A stretch of 26,092 nucleotides of DNA, taken from JAKPRU01 sp029568995. GTDB taxonomy: Bacteria; Hinthialibacterota; Hinthialibacteria; Hinthialibacterales; JAKPRU01. The position numbers and the translations under genes are program-made. Below are positions 9,301-14,518 of the stretch, one piece after another. Below the pieces are notes generated by a model. The model made no database searches. It was given only the letters and a program-made list of their open reading frames with translations, and was not told the DNA's origin. The stretch covers positions 1 to 26,092 of the forward strand of contig DAOMHQ010000052.1 in the NCBI GenBank assembly GCA_035430965.1. Direction: 5' to 3'. The stretch's first letter is position 1; each line of letters opens with the position of its first letter.

Positions 9301-9995
9301 CATCTCAACTCCCATGCTGCTCCATCGTAGACTGCAATACCGAGGCCATCCAGCGCCGCCCAGATTTCCCCATTCCTTGTACGCAGGATGGAGCGAATAT
9401 TGTGAGGGCCGAATCGGTCCGGAGAAAGGACTACCGACCACTCACCTTTCGGCACGGGCGGCGGATCGGCCGAGAGCGCCTCTGCAGGCTCCGAACGGAA
9501 CTGGAAGATCCAGCCTTTTTCTACTCCGACCCATAACCGGTTGTCCGGGAGACCTACGAAACAGAAAACAGAGGGAGCGGTTGCATCGGTAACGGTGGCG
9601 GAGACAACGGACCATGCAGAGCCGTTGTAATAACCGATACCCTGCGTGGTTCCCGCCCAGACACCCTGATTTTGATCGATATGGAGTGCGCGGACGTCAT
9701 TCCCAGGCAATCCCTTCGATTCATCGTAGGTTTCCCAATGAATTCCGTCGAAATGAGAGATTCCCCTTCCCCAGGTGGCAAACCAGATCGAGCCGTCACT
9801 TGCCTGTGCGATATCCCGCACAACCTCATAGGCCAACCCATCCACAACACTGAAGTGCCGAATCTCGAAAGGGGATTGCGAGAAACAGGAGGGAGACTGT
9901 GCTGTCAATAACAGCATTACGGGAAGGCAGACTGATAGATCCCGCGCGCGGCAGAACCGCTTTGTCCTCAGAGGCGTTTCAGGAATCCACCGCAT
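6366..9995 (-). CDS. Hybrid sensor histidine kinase with Reg_prop beta-propeller sensor
   Basis: Predicted 1209-residue inner-membrane hybrid two-component kinase. Order: signal-like hydrophobic segment at about 21-40; periplasmic double propeller at about 43-640, built of Reg_prop repeats (DGSIWFATWGRGI, NGEIWAALDGLGI, NGQLWFGTYTEGL, DETLWVGTRSTGV); Y_Y_Y domain at about 645-742; transmembrane helix at 748-768; coiled linker; HisKA with His816 in NMSHEIRTPMNA; HATPase with N-box NLVGNAIKFTEKG, DTGIGIPEG and GGTGLGLAIS; and a C-terminal receiver at about 1076-1195 with acidic pair Asp1083/Asp1084, phospho-acceptor Asp1126 in FMDVQMPQMDG, Thr1158 and Lys1180. Unlike many Bacteroidetes-type hybrids it has no C-terminal AraC DNA-binding domain, so output needs a partner phosphotransfer protein or regulator. 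The start lies nine bases after the stop of the methyltransferase gene, so cotranscription is likely. The ligand is unknown; similar sensors often detect glycans. Confidence 0.95.
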   Translation of the reverse strand: MRWIPETPLRTKRFCRARDLSVCLPVMLLLTAQSPSCFSQSPFEIRHFSVVDGLAYEVVRDIAQASDGSIWFATWGRGISHFDGIHWETYDESKGLPGNDVRALHIDQNQGVWAGTTQGIGYYNGSAWSVVSATVTDATAPSVFCFVGLPDNRLWVGVEKGWIFQFRSEPAEALSADPPPVPKGEWSVVLSPDRFGPHNIRSILRTRNGEIWAALDGLGIAVYDGAAWELRWTESDLNPSILSLAQAADGSVWSAGADSFYRYDGSVWSVVTEAQGPSSVVAASSTGDVYLGGKAGLWILRNGTWLAPRFDEVFPRPRVEAIRSFDNDVLWIGAETGSYRLTPPSWRPQNRDDGRPLTAHDLFARPETPPILANETGRLLRYQDGSWTSVAGLVSGGSPAFSVTALHQDLVWILSSNRAIQFSLTQNTVIQSIPVPDPENMYLDHLYQDKKGRLFLYGFSGVYESVQGKWQRLPVVGQGEKPHFVLSMSQDAAGDLWFGLQGEFQHRTQNETERFILRDIDSAFSENDPVTSICLRKNGQLWFGTYTEGLLCLENGAFRRITSRDGLIGNRVTALFESSDETLWVGTRSTGVSSYRDGHWISYTTTDGLSNYRVLTFGEYPKGTIWAVLEHEGVLCYTPDSDGPTTCIEEYPLQIAPNDRGIFSLVGLDCWKKTPRESLLFSWRIRSRFSGDAETLWTPFSKDTLVVTPRLPPGPYFFDARCIDQDRNIDPTPAQVEFEVLAPIWQTGVFLIPVSGLFLLAAIALWNLFRKHLELQKAHADLEIRVRERTLELNQAKETAEKASLAKSEFLANMSHEIRTPMNAIIGMTDLVLDTPLDRDQKEYLSLARESAESLLSVINDILDFSKVEAGKMELLPVPFDIRDTLIRTLRTLAIRAHEKNVELSYGIAPKVSEQLIGDPVRFRQIILNLVGNAIKFTEKGQVRVDVTVESETEQEMELRFQFLDTGIGIPEGKRESIFQKFEQGGRTSARKYGGTGLGLAISSRLISLMGGRIRVVSPRPGWNPDQPEGPGTVFHCTLRFRKISQSQAVRSATRPIERPVTGNLPISDTGTMRSLRILLAEDDPANSKYILHVLGKAGHQTELARTGQEVLTVMEQGRFDLIFMDVQMPQMDGIEATRKIREKEVSSGGHIPIIALTAGVMRGDKDRCLSAGMDGYIAKPVKPSDIRSAVEWALRDLSGDSHSPFESK

Positions 9996-10004
9996 AACCT
10001 GAAC

Positions 10005-10754
10005 TCAGTTTTCTCTGCCCAGTCGTCGATCCGCGATTCTGCGAACCTGGCGGATGTAGTCCGGTCCGGTTCCGCAACATCCACCCACAATCGTTGCACC
10101 GTTATTATACAACTCGTCCACGCGAGTGGCCATCCGTTCGGGAGGATCGTCATAAATCACCGTTCCGTTCCCGGCAGGTCGTCCGAGACCGGCGTTCGGC
10201 TGAAGCATGATCGGTCTTGCGGTCGCCTCTTTGAATCGGGTCGCGAGATCCACGTAAGCGTCGATGGGAAGCCCGCAGTTGCTGCCCACGACATCCGCAC
10301 CCAGCGACTCGGCCTTTTCACAGATGGACGCGGGCGTGTCACCGTACATTGTGCGGAATTGCCCCGGATTCTGCTTGTCTGTATCGAAGAACATCGAGAC
10401 GATCACCGGCAGATCACACAGAGAGCGGATTGCCTCGAATATGCATTGGACTTCACCAAAATCCATCATCGTTTCGATAATAAACGCATGCACACCGCCG
10501 TCGAGCAACCCCCGAACCTGACGGGAAAACTGGACTTTCAGCACATCGAACTCCATATCGCCGAACGGTTCCAGGATCGCGCCGCTCGCCCCGATATCGC
10601 CCAGGACCAGGGTTTGNNNNNNNNNNNNNNNNNNNNNNNNNNNNNNNNNNNNNNNNNNNNNNNNNNNNNNNNNNNNNNNNNNNNNNNNNNNNNNNNNNNN
10701 NNNNNNNNNNNNNNNNCATCCGCACGCGAGTTTCGCCTGAAATGAATTTGTCAT
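10005..10754 (-). CDS. Homocysteine S-methyltransferase family protein, interrupted by assembly gap
   Basis: Zinc-dependent TIM-barrel methyltransferase of the family that includes betaine-homocysteine methyltransferase and the N-terminal module of MetH. The C-terminal half is intact: LGDIGASGAILEPFGDMEF, IIETMMDFGEV, VVGSNCG with the first zinc Cys, and GGCCGTGPDYIRQV with the Cys pair. The N-terminus MTNSFQAKLACG is present right of the gap and has GGAGG five bases before the ATG at 10754, so the start is well supported. Missing are the DGAMGT-like strand and about 100 more residues, which lie in the 100-N gap at 10617-10716. Frame agreement across the gap is therefore accidental. The gene precedes the hybrid kinase by nine bases. 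Whether it uses betaine, S-methylmethionine or methylcobalamin cannot be told; a MetH cobalamin module is not fused here. Confidence 0.85.
   Translation of the reverse strand: MTNSFQAKLACGXXXXXXXXXXXXXXXXXXXXXXXXXXXXXXXXXXQTLVLGDIGASGAILEPFGDMEFDVLKVQFSRQVRGLLDGGVHAFIIETMMDFGEVQCIFEAIRSLCDLPVIVSMFFDTDKQNPGQFRTMYGDTPASICEKAESLGADVVGSNCGLPIDAYVDLATRFKEATARPIMLQPNAGLGRPAGNGTVIYDDPPERMATRVDELYNNGATIVGGCCGTGPDYIRQVRRIADRRLGREN
10617..10716. other. Assembly gap of exactly 100 N
   Basis: The run is exactly 100 N, the customary placeholder for a scaffold gap of unknown length. It falls inside the methyltransferase gene. Family members have roughly 110 residues between the parts that survive on either side, so the real gap is probably about 300-350 bases unless the gene is truly shortened. 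Confidence 0.97.
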
Positions 10755-10819
10755 CGAAACCTCCGACTGGAGCGAGATTGCTTACCGTGTTTTTCAACGT
10801 TCATGAACATTATGCTGAG

Positions 10820-11101
10820 TTAATCTTGGCCATGCGCGCCCTGATTTTCCTTATCGTTGGATACGGATTCCCGGTTTGCCTCCATGTACAGCGTATCGGG
10901 GCAAATATCCTGTTCGTGAGGCCAGACGACCGTTCCGTGAACCGCCCGAGCCTGTTTGAAATACGCCATATTCTTCAATTCCTGAAAAACGCCGAAGCTC
11001 AGGAGCGGCGTACAGTCGTACGTTCCCCGCTCACCATTGGTGAATAGAATGATGAGCTGATAATCGTCTGTCGGTATTACCGATTGGACCCTTGGATTCA
11101 T
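10820..11101 (-). CDS. DUF2442 domain protein
   Basis: Small 93-residue protein of the DUF2442 type. Family hallmarks are visible: dyxLxxxFxNGExxxYDxxPLL near residues 13-35, GVFQELKN at 37-44, and the end motif VxWPHEQDICPDTLYMEA near 57-74. The last 18 residues are polar and charged (SVSNDKENQGAHGQD) and look like a disordered tail. DUF2442 genes commonly sit next to DUF4160 genes, as here, and the pair is often discussed as a toxin-antitoxin-like module; no activity is established by this sequence. The start codon lies two bases after the DUF4160 terminal TAG, and its GAGG ribosome site (11107-11110) is embedded in the last codons of DUF4160, so translation is probably coupled. It is upstream of the methyltransferase gene on the same strand, 65 bases away. 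Confidence 0.85.
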   Translation of the reverse strand: MNPRVQSVIPTDDYQLIILFTNGERGTYDCTPLLSFGVFQELKNMAYFKQARAVHGTVVWPHEQDICPDTLYMEANRESVSNDKENQGAHGQD

Positions 11102-11103
11102 TT

Positions 11104-11373
11104 CTACCTCAGTGGTTCGATCTTATATGGCTGCTGACCGTTAACGGCAAGTTCCCAATCTGCCATGAGCTCATCCTTGTGGATCTCAATCTACGCAAGG
11201 ACCAGTCTCATTCTGCTCCCCGGGATTGCGCCTTCCAGCAGATCTCCTTCCGGGATTCCAACCACTGCCTCATGTTCCTGATACCGTACATGAATATGCG
11301 GCTTCTTGTGGCGTTTGTTGTCGAGAAAATACAAATGTACAATAACCCCATAAAACATTGAGATAACGGGCAT
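11104..11373 (-). pseudogene. DUF4160 domain gene with one in-frame amber codon
   Basis: Reading from the ATG at 11373 gives a DUF4160 protein: MPVISMFYGVIVHLYFLD, then KPHIHVRYQEHEAVV, IPEGDLLEGAIP and RLVLA, ending at a TAG at 11191-11193 after 60 residues. Past that codon the same frame continues with IEIHKDELMADWELAVNGQ and KIEPLR to a second TAG at 11104-11106, exactly the conserved C-terminus of the family. Family members normally have Trp or a similar residue at the interrupted position, so a single TGG to TAG change explains the break. The ATG has GGAG six bases upstream (11380-11383). The last codons hold the ribosome site of DUF2442. Options are a recent nonsense mutation, a base error in the assembly, or readthrough. 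TAG ends several other genes here, so a changed genetic code is unlikely. Confidence 0.85.
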
Positions 11374-11533
11374 GTTCTTCTCCAAGACACAAGCAACCTC
11401 CTGGTCAAGAGGTTGTCGGATCAGGATTCCTCCTTTGAATTGGGCTGAACTCGGGATTCACTCGCATCCCGTCTTACGCTTTTAACTTACCCTGTGCCCG
11501 CCGGAAATCAAGCGAATTCATGGCATCACGGAC

Positions 11534-11562
11534 CCAGGATTCCGGCTTTCGCCGGAGTGACG
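11534..11562. repeat. Hairpin repeat, family C copy 1 (GGATTCCGG...CCGGAxTGACG)
   Basis: Six-base-pair stem TCCGGC at 11541-11546 with GCCGGA at 11551-11556 and loop TTTC. It lies in the 259-base gap 11374-11632 between the DUF4160 gene and cheX. A second copy in the same orientation is at 25729-25758, with a compensatory C-G to A-T change at the loop-closing pair. The rest of this gap left of 11530 shows no gene; on the minus strand it probably holds the promoter of the DUF4160 operon, but I see no convincing pair of hexamers. Confidence 0.55.
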
Positions 11563-11586
11563 CGGGCGAGATGAAAGAGAAGGGAG

Positions 11587-11605
11587 CGGGGGCATCTTGC
11601 CCCCG
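11587..11605. repeat. Hairpin repeat, family D copy 1 (GCATCTTGCCC type)
   Basis: Perfect eight-base-pair stem CGGGGGCA at 11587-11594 with TGCCCCCG at 11598-11605 and a three-base loop TCT. It is 28 bases beyond the 3' end of cheX (minus strand). The 11-mer GCATCTTGCCC recurs, reversed, inside the membrane-protein gene at 14919-14929. It could stabilise or end the cheX mRNA but lacks a T-run. Confidence 0.5.
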
Positions 11606-11632
11606 AATTCCGGATTCTGAAGAGAGATCGGA

Positions 11633-12118
11633 TTACCGTCTTCTTTTATCTCCCCGCGATTCTTCGAGACCGACATGCAGGTCGATGATGCCCAGCTCGG
11701 TCTCCAGGGGAACCACGAGGATCTGCGTGGAGGGAGAAGACACGGTGATGTTCTTCGCAGTGATCAGAGTCGGGGGGGAGATGTCGCACGGATACCCCGC
11801 CGATTCCAGGCCGATACTCGCGCGGCCGGTGACCATGTTGCCGAGTTCGGCCAGGGCGCTTTTCGCCATGTCGTCCAGACTCTCGACGGGCAATCCCATC
11901 ATCATGCGGGATGCGATTTTTCGAGCGCAGTCATCCTGCATTCCGTAAATAACCTGCCCCTCAACCTTTCCGACCACTCCCAGAACAATACAAATCTCCG
12001 GATAGGGTTGGTTCGGCATTTTCAACGCCAGACGGCCACGGATGGTTTTGAGCTGAATCAGCTGAATTAAAACCTCGTCGGCAGCCTCAAGAAAAGGATT
12101 GATAAATTCAACGCGCAT
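11633..12118 (-). CDS. cheX: Chemotaxis phosphatase CheX-like protein
   Basis: Predicted 161-residue cytoplasmic protein of the CheC/CheX/FliY phosphatase fold, which dephosphorylates CheY~P or related receiver domains. The N-terminus MRVEFINPFLEAADEVL is typical of CheX, and the single catalytic signature is visible as Glu91 and Asn94 in SALAELGNMVTGRA, within the helix that inserts into the receiver active site. A G-x-V/I-x-G-Q-V-I-Y-G strand at about 50-59 also fits. CheC proteins carry two such signatures; only one is present, favouring CheX. No CheA, CheY or receptors are nearby, so this is an orphan copy; it may act on receivers of a pilus chemosensory system or on another receiver. It is divergent from birA with about 190 bases between starts. 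Confidence 0.9.
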   Translation of the reverse strand: MRVEFINPFLEAADEVLIQLIQLKTIRGRLALKMPNQPYPEICIVLGVVGKVEGQVIYGMQDDCARKIASRMMMGLPVESLDDMAKSALAELGNMVTGRASIGLESAGYPCDISPPTLITAKNITVSSPSTQILVVPLETELGIIDLHVGLEESRGDKRRR

Positions 12119-12294
12119 AAGTTGCCAACCAAAAGGAATCGCATGAGCGGTCGGTATATTTCAGACTCTATTAAGATAAAACACCGGAAGCCGAACTGGA
12201 AGTGAAGATCCTCCTGTTCCATGAGATGTCATGGGACTTTACGTTCATGGTGGTTCTCCGGAATTTGCGTTATTGTATTTTTTCAATTCCTGAT

Positions 12295-12310
12295 TGGAGA
12301 AACATCTTTG
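12295..12310 (+). promoter_or_regulatory. Ribosome binding site and TTG start deciding the birA start
   Basis: GGAGA at 12296-12300 lies seven bases before an in-frame TTG at 12308. The only in-frame ATG upstream (12221) has no purine-rich site and would add 29 residues containing a strongly hydrophobic stretch, which is odd for a cytoplasmic ligase. Confidence 0.55.
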
Positions 12311-13189
12311 CCCGACTCAGGCCAACGCAGCGTGATCTCTCCCCCACTGGTTCAGAGCCGGTTGGATGGGCACCCGTTTGGCGATCCATTGATCCATATC
12401 CCCTCCTGCGAATCAACCAATGATGTGCTCTGGGTGGAAATCAAGCGGGGAGCGGGGACGGGAACCGTGGTGACGGCGGATTGCCAGACAATGGGTCGAG
12501 GACGTTCCGGCAGCCGATGGATATCCCCGACCGGAAAGGACCTTCTGTTGTCCGTGGCCGTGCCGTGGGAGGAATCTCAACTATCGGGATACTTGTCGAT
12601 CTGGGCGGCGGTTTCCGTGGCGGAGATGCTGATGCGAGATGCCGATGTGGCGGTGTTGCTGAAGTGGCCGAACGATGTGATTGCAAACGGAAAGAAGATC
12701 GGGGGTGTCATGGCCGAGACCAGGGCCGGTTATTCACTTGCTGTGGTAGGGATTGGCCTGAATGTCTCCAGCCAGGCCTCGGACAGGCCGCCGGAACTGC
12801 GCGACCGGGCAATTTCCCTGTGCGAGATCCACGACCGTGCGTGGGACCGTAACATCTTGCTTGCAGGTATTCTCAACTCGCTTGGTGACTGGTGGCAGCG
12901 ATTGAATCGCGACGGGTGGCCGGTGTTGTATCGGCGTTGGATGGATCTCTGCTCGACGGTCGGCTGTGCGGTGCAGCTGACCCATGGGGCGGAGATTCTC
13001 GCGGGGATTGTGGAGGGAATCGACCTCGAAGGATGCCTGGTGCTGCGTGAAATGGAAGGAAAGCAGCGCCGATTCCGTCCTCCGGAGATCACAGGTCTTG
13101 TCCCTCTTGAAGAGCTGCCCGAAAATGGAATGTCCCTATTACACGAAAGGAAGAAAAACGATGCCGGTGGAACAGAGTCGTCGCGATGA
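12308..13189 (+). CDS. birA: Biotin--[acetyl-CoA-carboxylase] ligase, catalytic-only form
   Basis: Cytoplasmic enzyme that makes biotinyl-5'-AMP and transfers biotin to the carrier lysine of acetyl-CoA carboxylase and related enzymes. From the TTG start it has 293 residues. Visible landmarks are the SCESTND biotin-site segment near 34-39, the GRGRSGSRW nucleotide loop at 63-71, KWPND at 119-123, GKKIGGVMAE with the catalytic-loop lysine near 129-130, and GIGLNV at 148-153. The C-terminal SH3-like domain (AEILAGIVEGIDLEGCLVLRE) is present. There is no N-terminal winged-helix domain, so this is a monofunctional group I ligase that should not repress biotin genes. It opens a packed operon: the next gene starts 29 bases before its stop. 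The longer start at 12221 remains possible. Confidence 0.93.
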   Translation: MPDSGQRSVISPPLVQSRLDGHPFGDPLIHIPSCESTNDVLWVEIKRGAGTGTVVTADCQTMGRGRSGSRWISPTGKDLLLSVAVPWEESQLSGYLSIWAAVSVAEMLMRDADVAVLLKWPNDVIANGKKIGGVMAETRAGYSLAVVGIGLNVSSQASDRPPELRDRAISLCEIHDRAWDRNILLAGILNSLGDWWQRLNRDGWPVLYRRWMDLCSTVGCAVQLTHGAEILAGIVEGIDLEGCLVLREMEGKQRRFRPPEITGLVPLEELPENGMSLLHERKKNDAGGTESSR

Positions 13190-14270
13190 ATTTGCAGAGA
13201 AGTTGTTGAAAATCAGACGAATTATCGAGAATCTCGGACTGGATGGTCTCCTGCTGACCGAGCAAAGCACTATTGCCTGGCTGACCGGCGGCGCGGAGAC
13301 ATTCATCATGTTTGCCTCGGTAGAGTCCTGCGGGCCGCTTCTGGTGACCCAGGATTCCGTGTCGCTTATCTGTTCGAGCATTGAGACACCGCGTCTGCTG
13401 GACGAGGAATTCCCCGGCCTCGACCTGGTGGATCTCCACTATCCCTGGCACAAGGAATCTCGTGCCCTCGCGGCGAAAATAGAAGACATTATCGATGGGG
13501 GGAAGTGGGTGTCGGAAACCGACCCGACAGTGCGCAGTCACATTCTGGAGTGCTACAGCGTGCTGACCGAGGCCGAGCAGGATCGATACCGATGGATCGG
13601 AACACGTTCCGAGGAGGCCGTTCGCACCGCCTGTTTGAACATCAAGAAAGGTATGAGTGAGTTCGAGATTGCGGGGATTCTGTCCGCCGAGGCGCACAAA
13701 CGGGAGATCTGGCCTGCGTTGATTCTTGTTGCGGCGGACGAACGGCTTCGGAAACATCGACACCCCATTCCGACGGCCAACCGAGTGGAGGATTGTGTCA
13801 TGCTGGTTCTTTGCGCCCGACGATGGGGGCTGATTGCCAATCTGACCCGGCTGGTCCATTTCGGTCCTGTTCCCGATGACCTGGCGCGAAAACACAAGGC
13901 GGTCTGCACGGTGGATGCGACGTTTATCCATGAAACGCGCCCCGGTGTTTCCTACGGAGAGATCTTTCGGAAGGCACAGGCGTGCTATGCAAAACAGGGA
14001 TTTGCGGATGAATGGGAATTGCACCACCAGGGCGGACCATCCGGTTACCTGGGTCGATTGTTCAAAGCGATTCCCGATTCGAGGGAATTGGTACATGAGG
14101 GGCAGGCGGTGGCCTGGAATCCCTCCATCACGGGAACGAAGAGCGAAGATACGCTGCTCGTGCACGCCAAGCGGATCGAATTTGTCACGGCGGCGCGCGA
14201 TTGGCCGATGCTGGAAATCGGGATCGGCAGCAAGAAATACGAACGACCGGACATTCTGGTTCGATCATGA
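13161..14270 (+). CDS. M24 (creatinase/aminopeptidase P-type) family protein with degenerate metal site
   Basis: Predicted 369-residue cytoplasmic protein with a creatinase-like N-terminal domain (about 1-145) and a pita-bread fold C-terminal domain (about 148-345). In active family members two metal ions are held by Asp, Asp, His, Glu and Glu. Here the first Asp position reads Val216 (VMLVLCARRWG), the second Asp reads Asn227 (IANLTR), and the first Glu reads Asn320 (VAWNPSI). His288/289 in LHHQGG and Glu329 in KSEDTLLV remain. Ordinary proline peptidase activity is thus doubtful; members with this same sequence pattern (CARRWGLIA, WNPSITGTKSEDT) seem to form a distinct branch. The ATG at 13161 has AAAGGAAG about eight bases upstream and overlaps birA by 29 bases. 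The following gene overlaps its stop by four bases (ATGA), suggesting translational coupling. Confidence 0.88.
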   Translation: MPVEQSRRDEFAEKLLKIRRIIENLGLDGLLLTEQSTIAWLTGGAETFIMFASVESCGPLLVTQDSVSLICSSIETPRLLDEEFPGLDLVDLHYPWHKESRALAAKIEDIIDGGKWVSETDPTVRSHILECYSVLTEAEQDRYRWIGTRSEEAVRTACLNIKKGMSEFEIAGILSAEAHKREIWPALILVAADERLRKHRHPIPTANRVEDCVMLVLCARRWGLIANLTRLVHFGPVPDDLARKHKAVCTVDATFIHETRPGVSYGEIFRKAQACYAKQGFADEWELHHQGGPSGYLGRLFKAIPDSRELVHEGQAVAWNPSITGTKSEDTLLVHAKRIEFVTAARDWPMLEIGIGSKKYERPDILVRS

Positions 14271-14518
14271 ATCCGACGCGGGATGTCTTGATCATCAAGG
14301 GGCGGGTTGCGCCGCATGAAATCGGGTATTTGAACTCGCAACTGGATGCCTGCGAGGGATTAGCGGTGGTGCGGAGCATTGCTCCGAAAGAGGGGCGGGT
14401 GGTGTTCTGGGTTTCTCCGTCCTGCCTGAGTGAGTTTTACGGGTTCATCGAGGCGCTTCAGAAAGAAATGCCGCTCGAACTGGAACCGCCCACCGGGCCA
14501 ATGGATTCTCCATCATGA
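14267..14518 (+). CDS. Small DUF4911-like protein
   Basis: An 83-residue soluble protein without signal peptide or membrane segment. The layout strand (DVLIIKGRVAPHEIGYLNSQLDACEGLAVV), R-x-x-x-P-K-x-G-R-V-V-F-W-V, then SECLSEF-like helix (SPSCLSEFYGFIEALQKE) matches my memory of DUF4911, a small alpha/beta family of unknown function. The start ATG overlaps the M24 gene stop as ATGA and its own stop overlaps the next start as ATGA, so it is locked between its neighbours by translational coupling. This location suggests a constant role with the M24 homologue or the following membrane protein, but nothing in the sequence says what. The family assignment is moderately sure; that it is a real gene is more certain. 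Confidence 0.75.
   Translation: MNPTRDVLIIKGRVAPHEIGYLNSQLDACEGLAVVRSIAPKEGRVVFWVSPSCLSEFYGFIEALQKEMPLELEPPTGPMDSPS

Noticed and set aside
10799..10808. Perfect ten-base palindrome GTTCATGAAC between the DUF2442 and methyltransferase genes, considered as an operator
   Set aside because: Too short and isolated to support a regulatory call without a matching second site or a regulator gene nearby.
11191..11193. Amber reassigned to an amino acid in this organism
   Set aside because: Other genes in the window (for example those ending at 5205, 16848 and 21327, and the DUF4160 frame itself) use TAG as their natural stop, and no other internal in-frame TAG was seen.
11092..11361. Plus-strand open frame of 89 residues opposite the DUF4160 gene
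   Set aside because: The minus strand has clear family motifs on both sides of the amber codon; the plus frame does not resemble anything and has no ribosome site.
12221..12307. ATG at 12221 as the birA start
   Set aside because: It lacks a ribosome site and adds a hydrophobic segment foreign to the family; the TTG at 12308 has a well-placed GGAGA. Kept only as an alternative.
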